From contig JAFZIK010000068.1 of assembly GCA_017554405.1 (NCBI GenBank), positions 1 to 43,584 of the forward strand: DNA of 43,584 nt, written 5' to 3'. This document shows, piece after piece, positions 7,451 through 16,151 of the stretch. Origin of the DNA: Clostridia bacterium (GTDB taxonomy: Bacteria > Bacillota > Clostridia > Oscillospirales > Acutalibacteraceae). The translations under genes were made by a program, and so were the position numbers. The notes under the pieces are model-generated. The model saw only the letters and a list, made by a program, of their open reading frames with translations. It searched no databases and was not told where the DNA came from. Each line of letters opens with the position of its first letter. The first letter of the stretch is position 1.

Positions 7451-7469
7451 GCGGTAAAAACAGTATAAT
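7440..7469 (+). promoter_or_regulatory. Possible promoter of the small membrane protein / phosphohexomutase unit
   Basis: TTGCCG (7440-7445) and a consensus TATAAT (7464-7469) are 18 bp apart. A short inverted repeat, AAGCGG...CCGCTT, spans the -10 box. Confidence 0.5.
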
Positions 7470-7498
7470 CTGCCGCTTTTTAACAAAAGATAAAAGCG

Positions 7499-7651
7499 GT
7501 GATTATTTTGAAATACGCTGCAAAGCACCGGAAAAAGCACACTAACCGCCAATTAGACCTTGCCATTCGCGCCTTTATTGTAACGGTATGCGCTATTTTA
7601 ACGGCGGTAGCAGGTTATTACGTTGCCTTCTTTTTTGACGGCAAATATTGA
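7499..7651 (+). CDS. Small single-pass membrane protein, uncharacterised
   Basis: A 50-codon frame starting GTG at 7499 (or 47 residues from TTG at 7508) and ending TGA at 7649-7651. It has no ATG. It encodes a strongly basic N-terminus (KYAAKHRKKHTNRQ), one clear hydrophobic helix (AFIVTVCAILTAVAGYYVAFFF) given here only as residues 22-43, and a short DGKY tail. The layout suggests a membrane anchor with the N-terminus inside. No strong ribosome-binding site is visible, which is the main doubt. It lies between a promoter-like site and the phosphohexomutase gene, ending 14 bp before that start, so the two would be one transcript. I do not recognise a family. Confidence 0.5.
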   Translation: MIILKYAAKHRKKHTNRQLDLAIRAFIVTVCAILTAVAGYYVAFFFDGKY

Positions 7652-7665
7652 AAGGAAGAAGATTT

Positions 7666-9141
7666 ATGGATTATTCTGCTTTAAAAAGCGGGACCGATAT
7701 AAGGGGTTATGCTAGTGATCTCGGCGGAAAAGCGATAGAGCTTACCGATGAGGCGGTAGAGGATATCATAAGCGCCTTCATAGTCTTTTACATAAACAGC
7801 TTTGAAAAGGACCCGCAGGAGCTTAGAATATCCTTAGGGCACGATAGCCGCATAACCGCCGACCGTATCTGCGCCGCGGCAAAGCGAGCGCTCTTACGTT
7901 CCGGCGTTACGGTGCTTGACTGCGGTCTTGCTTCGACCCCCGCGATGTTTATGACTACGGTCGATCTTTGCGCCGATGCCGCCATAGAGATAACGGCGAG
8001 CCATCATCCTTTTGACCGCAACGGCATTAAGATATTCCTGCCTTCTGGCGGTCTTGCCGGCGCCGCGGTCGCCGAGATACTGGAACTTGCTTCAAGCAAA
8101 ACGGCTGTTGAAAACGTCAAAGAGGGCAAGACCGTTACAACACATTATATGAATGATTATGCAAAAAGATTGCAAAATCTTATAATCGAAGGCGTCGGTC
8201 GCGGAAGCAAGCCACTTAGCGGTTATCGTATCGTTGTTGATGCCGGCAACGGCGTTGGCGGGTTTTACGCCAACAACGTTTTAAAACCGCTTGGCGCCGA
8301 TATTACCGGCAGCCGTTTCCTCGAGCCGGACGGTATGTTTCCCAATCACATACCGAATCCCGAGGATAAAACCGCAATGCGGAGCATTTCCGAAGCGGTG
8401 ATATCGAGCGGTGCCGATCTCGGTATTATTTTTGATACCGACGTTGACCGCGCCGGCTGCGTTGGACCGGACGGCGCCGAAATAAACCGCAACCGCCTTA
8501 TCGCTCTTGCGGCGTATATTGCGTTCGGCGGTAAAAAAGGACAGACCGTTGTTACCGATTCGGTCACCTCCGACGGTCTTAAGACCTATATTGAAGATAC
8601 TCTCGGCGGCAGGCATTACCGCTATCGCAGGGGATATAAAAACGTTATAGATAAAGCGATCGAGCTTTGCGGGCAGGGAATAGAATGCCCGCTTGCCATC
8701 GAGACCTCGGGTCACGCCGCACTTAAAGAGAACTACTTCCTTGACGACGGCGCCTATCTTGCAACAAAAATAGTTATCGAGGTCGCAAAGGGCACCGATA
8801 TCAAAAAACTGCTGGCGCCTCTTAAAATGCCGGAGGATGAGCTTGAATGCCGGATAAGCATTACGGCACCGGATTTTAAAGAATACGGTAACGCAGTGAT
8901 CGAAAAACTCGGGGAGTATATAATTAAAAACAGCAAATATATAATTGCCGATGATAACCGCGAGGGGATCCGTGTTTCAAACGGCGCGGGCTGGTTTTTG
9001 CTGAGAATGAGCGTTCACGATCCGGTAATGCCGCTTAATTTCGAAAGTGACGATAAAAACGGTATCGCCGAAATGATAGCCGACCTTAAACCTTTCTTTG
9101 CCGGATTTGAAAAACTGCAGTTGCCGGATATTCTCGCCTGA
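7666..9141 (+). CDS. Phosphomannomutase/phosphoglucomutase-family protein (divergent phosphohexomutase)
   Basis: A 491-residue member of the alpha-D-phosphohexomutase superfamily. The phosphoserine loop reads TASHHP with Ser112 (His where the family usually has Asn), the metal loop is DTDVDR (257-262), and the sugar-binding region is ETSGH followed by NYFLDDGA. The C-terminal domain lacks the classic RPSGTEP. It instead has NREGIRVSNGAGWFLLRMS and HDPVMPLN, a variant I associate with a less-studied PMM/PGM branch. The start at 7666 is chosen over TTG at 7648 because AAGGAAG lies correctly before it. Substrate is uncertain: it could be mannose, glucose or a glucosamine phosphate. It follows the small membrane protein and precedes argG. 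Confidence 0.88.
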   Translation: MDYSALKSGTDIRGYASDLGGKAIELTDEAVEDIISAFIVFYINSFEKDPQELRISLGHDSRITADRICAAAKRALLRSGVTVLDCGLASTPAMFMTTVDLCADAAIEITASHHPFDRNGIKIFLPSGGLAGAAVAEILELASSKTAVENVKEGKTVTTHYMNDYAKRLQNLIIEGVGRGSKPLSGYRIVVDAGNGVGGFYANNVLKPLGADITGSRFLEPDGMFPNHIPNPEDKTAMRSISEAVISSGADLGIIFDTDVDRAGCVGPDGAEINRNRLIALAAYIAFGGKKGQTVVTDSVTSDGLKTYIEDTLGGRHYRYRRGYKNVIDKAIELCGQGIECPLAIETSGHAALKENYFLDDGAYLATKIVIEVAKGTDIKKLLAPLKMPEDELECRISITAPDFKEYGNAVIEKLGEYIIKNSKYIIADDNREGIRVSNGAGWFLLRMSVHDPVMPLNFESDDKNGIAEMIADLKPFFAGFEKLQLPDILA

Positions 9142-9144
9142 TAT

Positions 9145-9172
9145 TTGACGTTTTGCATAATAAAGCTATTAA
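9145..9172 (+). promoter_or_regulatory. Possible upstream promoter before argG
   Basis: TTGACG (9145-9150) and TATTAA (9167-9172) are 16 bp apart. Transcription from it would begin almost at the inverted repeat 9180-9215. Confidence 0.35.
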
Positions 9173-9179
9173 AACGGAG

Positions 9180-9215
9180 AGTTTTCTGAACTATTGGACG
9201 ATTTTTCAGAAAACT
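9180..9215. repeat. Perfect 11-bp inverted repeat upstream of argG
   Basis: AGTTTTCTGAA at 9180-9190 is perfectly complementary to 9205-9215 around a 14-base loop. No U-tract follows, so it is not a typical terminator. It could be an RNA hairpin in a longer argG leader or a protein site. Confidence 0.6.
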
Positions 9216-9216
9216 C

Positions 9217-9251
9217 TTGCATATTTATTCATAATATGTTATATTTATGCA
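9217..9251 (+). promoter_or_regulatory. argG promoter overlapped by two ArgR-like boxes
   Basis: The promoter is TTGCAT (9217-9222), 17 bp, TATATT (9240-9245). TGCATATTTATTCA at 9218-9231 differs at one position from the TGAATWWWWATTCA core of ARG boxes. A second, weaker box (GTTATATTTATGCA, 9238-9251) lies 20 bp away, center to center. Two boxes about one pair of helical turns apart over the promoter is the classic repression layout for the ArgR/AhrC hexamer with arginine. The operator call is by pattern only. Confidence 0.65.
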
Positions 9252-9282
9252 TAACCATTCCATAGCATTCCGGAGGCACAGT

Positions 9283-10515
<1,233 letters not shown>

Positions 10516-10518
10516 ATT

Positions 10519-11892
10519 ATGGGAAAGATCTGGGCAGGCAGAACAAGCGGCGAGATAAACGAAACTGCAGATGAGTTTAATTCTTCGATTATGTTTGATA
10601 GCCGGATGTGGCGCGAGGATATAGCCGGAAGCATAGCGCATACCGCGATGCTCGCCGCAAAGGGTATCATCCCTCAGGCGGACGCGGAGCTTATAACCGA
10701 AGGGCTTTCGGGTATACTCGGCGATATTGAAAGCGGTAAACTGGATATTGATACCTCTGCCGAGGATATCCATACCTTTATTGAGCAAACCCTCACCGCG
10801 CGTATCGGTGAAGCGGGCAAAATGCTTCATACCGCAAGGAGCCGTAACGATCAGGTGGCGCTTGATCTGAGGCTTTATCTTAAAGGTGAGACCGATCAGG
10901 TAATTGGGGAGATAAAAACGCTGATATCGGCGCTCACCGATAAGGCGGAAGAGTATAAGGCGGCGGTAATGCCGGGATATACCCATTTGCAGCGTGCGCA
11001 GCCCGTGACTTTCGGGCATCATCTGATGGCTTACTCAATGATGCTTTTAAGGGATGCAGAGCGGCTCTCTGACGCCAGGAAGCGGCTCCTTGTATCGCCT
11101 ATAGGTTCCTGCGCGCTTGCAGGCACAACGTATGATACCGACCGTTTTTTTGAAGCAAAAGAGCTAGGTATGGCGGCGGTTTGCAAAAACTCGATAGACG
11201 GTGTGGCAGACAGGGATTTCTGTATAGAACTTTGCGCCGATCTGTCGATAATAATGGCGCATATTTCGCGCCTGTGTGAAGAACTGATACTCTGGTCTTC
11301 GTGGGAATTCAAATTTATTGAGATTTCCGATGATTTTACGACCGGCTCCTCAATAATGCCGCAGAAGAATAATCCCGATATGGCGGAGCTTATAAGGGGT
11401 AAAACCGGTAGAGTATACGGCGACCTTATCGCGCTTCTTACAATGATAAAGGGACTCCCGCTTGCATATAACAAGGATATGCAGGAAGACAAAGAGAGTA
11501 TATTTGATGCCTTTGATACCGTGAAAAGCTGTCTTGAGGTGCTTTCGGGCATGATATCCGGCATAAAAGCCAATACCGGAAATATGCTTGAGGCGGCAAA
11601 GGGCGGATTTATAAACGCCACCGACCTTGCTGATTATCTCACTAAAAAGGGCGTTCCGTTCCGCACAGCGTATAAGCTTTCGGGCGAGATCGTTTCTTTT
11701 TGCGTAAAAAACAAAAAAACGCTCGATGAAATGAGCATAGAGGAATACAAAACGTTTTCCGAAGAATTCGGCGACGATCTGTATGAAGCGATAGACCTTA
11801 AAAACTGTGTAGACCGCAGGAACAGTTACGGCGGCACGAGCATTGCTTCGGTTGAAAAACAAATTGAATACGTAAAGAAAGCGATACAATAA
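10519..11892 (+). CDS. argH: Argininosuccinate lyase
   Basis: A 457-residue member of the fumarase/aspartase superfamily, cleaving argininosuccinate to arginine and fumarate as the last step of the pathway. The signature loop GSSIMPQKNNPD (276-287) carries the catalytic serine region. The MLHTARSRNDQV and THLQRAQPVT segments, conserved in ArgH, are also present. Length is normal. It starts 3 bp after the argG stop and the pair ends with a hairpin at 11897-11926. Confidence 0.98.
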   Translation: MGKIWAGRTSGEINETADEFNSSIMFDSRMWREDIAGSIAHTAMLAAKGIIPQADAELITEGLSGILGDIESGKLDIDTSAEDIHTFIEQTLTARIGEAGKMLHTARSRNDQVALDLRLYLKGETDQVIGEIKTLISALTDKAEEYKAAVMPGYTHLQRAQPVTFGHHLMAYSMMLLRDAERLSDARKRLLVSPIGSCALAGTTYDTDRFFEAKELGMAAVCKNSIDGVADRDFCIELCADLSIIMAHISRLCEELILWSSWEFKFIEISDDFTTGSSIMPQKNNPDMAELIRGKTGRVYGDLIALLTMIKGLPLAYNKDMQEDKESIFDAFDTVKSCLEVLSGMISGIKANTGNMLEAAKGGFINATDLADYLTKKGVPFRTAYKLSGEIVSFCVKNKKTLDEMSIEEYKTFSEEFGDDLYEAIDLKNCVDRRNSYGGTSIASVEKQIEYVKKAIQ

Positions 11893-11896
11893 TATG

Positions 11897-11926
11897 ACAC
11901 CGCACAGCCGAAAGGACGTGCGGTGT
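11897..11926 (+). terminator. Hairpin after argH, probable terminator
   Basis: ACACCGCAC (11897-11905) and GTGCGGTGT (11918-11926) form a perfect 9-bp stem, followed by only a short TTTCTGT tract. The stem is strong and the U-tract weak. Confidence 0.65.
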
Positions 11927-11998
11927 TTCTGTATCTAAAATACCCGGTTTTGCATAATATGAAAATGGGGACCGATCATTCCCCGAACGGAGGAAAAA

Positions 11999-12211
11999 AT
12001 GAATAAGTATATGATAGTTACGCCCTCCGTGACTTATGCGCTTAAGGGGCGTGACGCTCTGCGTAGGGCGGGATTCCGCGCGGATATCGAGCGAAGGAAC
12101 CGGCAGGGCGGCGGTTGCGGTTACGGCATAGTTGCAAACGGTGATATCAAAAAAATCGAGCAGGTGTTGAATAACGCTTCGGTAAAGATACTCTCAATAG
12201 GCGATTATTAA
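11999..12211 (+). CDS. DUF3343 family protein, putative Se/S carrier-like
   Basis: A 70-residue protein of the DUF3343 type, small carrier-like proteins related in name to the C-terminal part of YedF. The pattern shows an N-terminal YMIVTPSVTYALKGRDALRRAGF, given as residues 4-26, a single cysteine in the GGGCGYGI loop (about 38-45), and a C-terminal IEQVLNNASVKI. A GGAGG site lies before the ATG. It sits 80 bp upstream of a cysteine desulfurase gene in the same direction. That pairing is known in Clostridia and suggests the two act together in moving persulfide sulfur or selenium. The function itself is unproven. Confidence 0.8.
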   Translation: MNKYMIVTPSVTYALKGRDALRRAGFRADIERRNRQGGGCGYGIVANGDIKKIEQVLNNASVKILSIGDY

Positions 12212-12216
12212 AGCAG

Positions 12217-12238
12217 AGCGGCCGCGAAAGCGGTCGCT
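12217..12238 (+). other. Hairpin with GAAA tetraloop between the DUF3343 and desulfurase genes
   Basis: AGCGGCCGC (12217-12225), GAAA, then GCGGTCGCT (12230-12238) make a 9-bp stem capped by a GNRA tetraloop. There is no U-tract, so it looks more like an intercistronic RNA stabiliser or pause than a terminator. Confidence 0.55.
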
Positions 12239-12291
12239 TAATTTGATTGGATAAAGGTAAATTGTTTCAGCAGGATCAAGGGGGGATAATT

Positions 12292-13431
12292 ATGATAAAT
12301 TTCGATAATGCCGCCACTACGGGCAGAAAGCCCCAAAGCGTTAAGGCGGCGGTAAACAGGGCACTTTCAGAGTATTCGGCAAATCCCGGTCGCGGCGGGC
12401 ATAAGCTATCGCTCAAAGCGGGGGAAACGGTTTATGAGGCACGGGAAAAGATCTCCGGGTTTTTCGGGGCTTCCGGCGGTGAACACGTTATTTTTACCGC
12501 AAATTGCACTTCGGCGATCAATTATGTTTTAAAGGGATATCTGAAACCCGGCGATCACGTTATAGTATCGGATCTTGAGCATAACGCCGTAATGCGTCCG
12601 CTTGAAAAAACCGGCGTTCAGAAAAGTATTGCGCAAACTTCGCTTACAGATGATGAAATAACTGTCGGAAATTTTGAAAAACTTATTCGCGAAAACACAA
12701 AAATGATATTTTGCACGGCGGCTTCAAACGTATGCGGTAAGGTCTTGCCCGTAAAAGAACTCGGCGCTTTATGTAAAAAAAGAGGAATAGTCTTCGGCGT
12801 CGACGCCGCGCAGGCGGCGGGCATTCTGCCGATAAACGTTAAAGAAGACGGTATAGACTTTTTGTGCGTTGCGCCGCATAAGGGGCTTTACGCGCCTATG
12901 GGACTCGGTATCCTGATAGCCGAGACCGATATCGGCGATACCCTTATCGAGGGCGGCACCGGCACAAATTCAATAAGTATGTATCAACCCGAAAATATGC
13001 CCGAAAGATACGAAAGCGGCACGGTAAATCTGCCGGCGATCGCCGGCGCGGCGGCGGGCGTGGATTTTGCGCGCGGCTATGCAGAACGCGGGTATCTGAG
13101 CGAAATGCGGCACTTGAGACGACTTTACGCCGAACTTTCAAAACTTCCGTATATCAGGTTATATACTCCTGCGCCCGATGATTGGAAATATATGCCGGTT
13201 TTATCCTTTAACGTTTTATCGGTGCCTTCGGAAAAGGTGGCGGCATATCTCGATAAACGGGGGATAGCCGTTCGCGCGGGTCTTCATTGTGCTCCGGCGG
13301 CGCATATTAAGTTTAAGACCGAAAATACGGGAACGGTGAGGATATCGCCTTCGGTTTTCAGCACTGCGGCGGAATTTGACTATTTAATCAAAATATTAAA
13401 GAATAATCTGTTAAAAAAATTAGTTGAATGA
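12292..13431 (+). CDS. Cysteine desulfurase family aminotransferase class V
   Basis: A 379-residue PLP enzyme of the NifS/IscS/SufS group, which takes sulfur from cysteine as an enzyme-bound persulfide. The PLP lysine is K197 in VAPHKGLYAP, preceded by H196. The FDNAATT start and the GVDAAQAAG PLP-ring region are clear. The catalytic cysteine is C333 in RAGLHCAPAAH, which resembles the SufS/Csd-type RxGxHCA pattern. An ATG-equivalent start 15 codons upstream is possible, but GGGGGG immediately before 12292 favours this ATG. No IscU or SUF scaffold gene is nearby; the partner is the upstream DUF3343 protein. Confidence 0.9.
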   Translation: MINFDNAATTGRKPQSVKAAVNRALSEYSANPGRGGHKLSLKAGETVYEAREKISGFFGASGGEHVIFTANCTSAINYVLKGYLKPGDHVIVSDLEHNAVMRPLEKTGVQKSIAQTSLTDDEITVGNFEKLIRENTKMIFCTAASNVCGKVLPVKELGALCKKRGIVFGVDAAQAAGILPINVKEDGIDFLCVAPHKGLYAPMGLGILIAETDIGDTLIEGGTGTNSISMYQPENMPERYESGTVNLPAIAGAAAGVDFARGYAERGYLSEMRHLRRLYAELSKLPYIRLYTPAPDDWKYMPVLSFNVLSVPSEKVAAYLDKRGIAVRAGLHCAPAAHIKFKTENTGTVRISPSVFSTAAEFDYLIKILKNNLLKKLVE

Positions 13432-13452
13432 TAGAAAAATCTATGCTACAAT
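13424..13452 (+). promoter_or_regulatory. Promoter of cdaAR
   Basis: TTGAAT (13424-13429) and TACAAT (13447-13452) have a 17-bp spacer. The -35 box overlaps the last codons of the desulfurase gene. Confidence 0.7.
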
Positions 13453-13473
13453 GAAACAGAAGATAATTGTAGG

Positions 13474-14403
13474 ATGGGGGCAGTATCGTTGCGGGCAATT
13501 TTTGATTCTATCTATACGCTTTGGAACCAAACGACCTATACCGTGTCAAATATACGGGTTTTCGATATTATCGATATACTGGTCATTGCGTATCTGATCT
13601 ATAAGGCTATCCAGTTTTTGCGCGAGACCCGGGCGGGTCAGCTTGCAAAGGGAATTTTAGTATTGATAGCCGTGTATTTTATAGCAAGATCGTTTAATCT
13701 GGCTGTTTTGAGTTGGGTCTTGGCTGTTGCCTTCAACTCGGCTATAGTCGCGCTCGCCGTTATTTTCCAGCCGGAACTGCGCAGAATGCTTGAACGTATC
13801 GGGCAGCTTAAAGTTGGCTCCGATCAGCTTATGGACAGCGAGGAGCAACGCACCCGTGCCGCCATTGACAGTATCTGCAAAGCCGCCGGCAGTATGAAGG
13901 AAAGCAAGACCGGCGCCCTTATAGTTTTCGAGCGCAAGACCCAGCTTGGTGAGATAATCAATACAGGAACTTTGATAGACGCCAAGCCCTCTGTTTCGAT
14001 GGTTTGCAATATATTTTACCCCAAGTCACCGCTGCATGACGGCGCCGTAGTAGTGCGCGACGGCCGCCTTTACGCCGCGGGATGTATCCTTCCGCTAACC
14101 CAGAACAATAATCTCGCCACTCATTTGGGCACAAGGCATCGCGCCGCGATAGGCATGACCGAAAACTCGGATGCAGTTGTTCTTGTCGTCTCCGAGGAAA
14201 CGGGTAATATTTCCATTGCCTGCAACGGTAAAATGTCACGCAATTATACCGCGGCTACCGCCTACGCGGAGCTTCAGGATAAGCTTATAATATCCGATGA
14301 AAAGGATAAGGATAATAAGATTTCTTCGGTGATCCGTAAAGTATTCCCGAAGACTTCAAAGCATAGCAAAAAGAACGGGGAGGGTGACGGTAATGAGGTA
14401 TAA
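13474..14403 (+). CDS. cdaA: Diadenylate cyclase CdaA
   Basis: A 309-residue membrane enzyme that makes c-di-AMP from two ATP, a second messenger for potassium and osmolyte balance and cell-wall homeostasis. Three hydrophobic segments lie at about 30-100. They are followed by the DAC domain with DGA (189-191) and RHR (221-223), both required for catalysis. The C-terminus is charged. The ATG at 13474 has only a weak site before it. A TTG at 13489 follows a run of five G's and is an alternative start. The gene overlaps cdaR by 11 bp. The usual third partner glmM is not adjacent. Confidence 0.95.
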   Translation: MGAVSLRAIFDSIYTLWNQTTYTVSNIRVFDIIDILVIAYLIYKAIQFLRETRAGQLAKGILVLIAVYFIARSFNLAVLSWVLAVAFNSAIVALAVIFQPELRRMLERIGQLKVGSDQLMDSEEQRTRAAIDSICKAAGSMKESKTGALIVFERKTQLGEIINTGTLIDAKPSVSMVCNIFYPKSPLHDGAVVVRDGRLYAAGCILPLTQNNNLATHLGTRHRAAIGMTENSDAVVLVVSEETGNISIACNGKMSRNYTAATAYAELQDKLIISDEKDKDNKISSVIRKVFPKTSKHSKKNGEGDGNEV

Positions 14404-15718
14404 ACTTCCCATTAAACTCGGCATTACCCGTATTTTTGCAAACAAAAGGTTTGCCATTGCCTTTTCGCTGATCCTTTCGTTTGCGATATGGCTTTCGGTG
14501 ATGATCAACGAAAACCCCACCCGCGAGCAGGTGTTTACGAACGTTAAGCTTAACATTTCAATTGATAACACCGATTTAAGCAGCAGGGGATTCGGTATAG
14601 TTTCGGATATTTCCACCCAGAATTTTATCGTTACCTTAAGCGGACCGAACTATATAGTAAGCTCGCTTACGGCTGATGATTTTGTCCTTTCAGCGGATAT
14701 ACCTTCGATCGAATCCGCCGGTATTTACAGGCTTGCCGTTTATTGCAACAGAAACAGCAGTAAATCGGGCTATACTTTCAAATCCATATCGCCTTCCACA
14801 ATAGACGTGAAGTTCGATAAAATAGATACAAAGGAATTCAAGATCGTGCCGGAGCTCCCGGGTGTTAGCGCCAAAAACGGTTTGATAGCTGAAAAACCGG
14901 TGGTCGCAAACAGCGAGCAGAGCACTATAACTGTCAAGGGTCCGCGTGAAACGGTCGAAAAGATAGTCTCCGTGGGTTCGTATTCCGACGTTGTAAAAAC
15001 GCTTGATACTACCGAGACCTTTACTTCCTACGTTGTGCTATACACCGACGATAATAAGGTCCTTTATAAGTATCTGAGCGACGGAACTGTGGTCAACGGC
15101 TCGGGCAGTAAGGTAGAAAATAATTATCTTACGCTCAGTTATACTTCGCTTAAGGTAACGCAGCGTATTTCCAAAACGGCAACGCTCGAGGTAAAACCCG
15201 TATTTGCCGATATACCCGCCGGTCTTTCGGCAAAGGATATCAAATATAAGGTCGAGCCGAGCGAGGTAACGGTGATAGGCACGCCGTCGGTGGTTTCGGG
15301 TATGACAAGCGTTAATCTCGCACCCATTGATTTTTCGGGCATATCAACTTCCTCGAATACCTTTGAGGTTTCGGCATCGCTTAACGACGGCGTCCGCCTC
15401 GATGATTCCGTTGAATACTTTACCGTGACCGTTGATACCACGGAATATGAGGAAAAAACCTTTAATAATATTAAGGTCAGATCCACCGGTCTTGGTTCTT
15501 CTATGAAATTCAGCGCTCTTACAGGTGTTAACAGCGTAAAGATATGCGGACCGAAGGACGTTGTAAACAAGATCAAATCGACCGATCTTTATGCCTTGGC
15601 AGATTTGAGCAATAAATCATCCACCGGTAGCTTTAACGTTTCCGTTAAGATCAAATCCGATAAATACAACAATATCTGGCAGGTCGGAGATTATACCGCA
15701 ACGGTAACGATAAGTTGA
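14393..15718 (+). CDS. cdaR: CdaR family regulator (YbbR repeat protein)
   Basis: A 441-residue protein with one N-terminal membrane segment (about 16-36, FAIAFSLILSFAIWLSVMI) and a long extracytoplasmic part made of YbbR-type beta repeats, seen as recurring patterns of F-V-L-SGP, V-V-GP and V-IGTPSVV. CdaR binds and modulates CdaA. Start: GGAGG nine bases before the ATG at 14393; the GTG at 14384 is too close to that site. It overlaps the end of cdaA, so translation is probably coupled. Confidence 0.93.
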   Translation: MRYKLPIKLGITRIFANKRFAIAFSLILSFAIWLSVMINENPTREQVFTNVKLNISIDNTDLSSRGFGIVSDISTQNFIVTLSGPNYIVSSLTADDFVLSADIPSIESAGIYRLAVYCNRNSSKSGYTFKSISPSTIDVKFDKIDTKEFKIVPELPGVSAKNGLIAEKPVVANSEQSTITVKGPRETVEKIVSVGSYSDVVKTLDTTETFTSYVVLYTDDNKVLYKYLSDGTVVNGSGSKVENNYLTLSYTSLKVTQRISKTATLEVKPVFADIPAGLSAKDIKYKVEPSEVTVIGTPSVVSGMTSVNLAPIDFSGISTSSNTFEVSASLNDGVRLDDSVEYFTVTVDTTEYEEKTFNNIKVRSTGLGSSMKFSALTGVNSVKICGPKDVVNKIKSTDLYALADLSNKSSTGSFNVSVKIKSDKYNNIWQVGDYTATVTIS

Positions 15719-15782
15719 TCTGAATATCCGTTTAAATTAGCAGATACCGCCTTTTTGCATACTATGTGATGAGGTGGTATTT

Positions 15783-16151
15783 GTGATTAAAACGATCATT
15801 TTGACCCTGGCTGTGACCTTTTCGGCGCTCGGAATATGCGATTTTTTACATACGCTTAGGTCAACGCTTTTGCTTCCCGACGTTAAAACAAACAAGTATA
15901 GCGTTCTGTTTTTAAAGCACGGGCACGCTTTAAGCCAGCTGCGGTTTATTTCATTTAAACTTCGCTGGTATGGCGGCGAATTTGCCGATAGGGTATTGGC
16001 TATATCGGATGATCTCGACCCGGCGGAGATCGCTTTATGCGAAAAGTATTCATACGGAAGCAGTATCCGCATTTGCAGTCTTTGCGATATATCTTCAATA
16101 ATCAATCTTTATGAAACCGGAGAAACCGATGAAAGAGAACCAAGCCCTTAA
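15783..16151 (+). CDS. Uncharacterised protein with N-terminal membrane helix
   Basis: A 122-residue protein, not recognised. It has one N-terminal hydrophobic segment (VIKTIILTLAVTFSALGI, residues 1-18). A soluble domain follows with several cysteines (C19, and SLCDISSI near 105), a KHGHALSQLRF patch and an acidic DDLDPAEIALCEKY helix. The start is GTG with GAGGTGG before it. It sits between cdaR and recD2 and overlaps the recD2 start by 23 bp, so it is very likely expressed. The first segment could be a signal anchor. Confidence 0.7.
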   Translation: MIKTIILTLAVTFSALGICDFLHTLRSTLLLPDVKTNKYSVLFLKHGHALSQLRFISFKLRWYGGEFADRVLAISDDLDPAEIALCEKYSYGSSIRICSLCDISSIINLYETGETDEREPSP

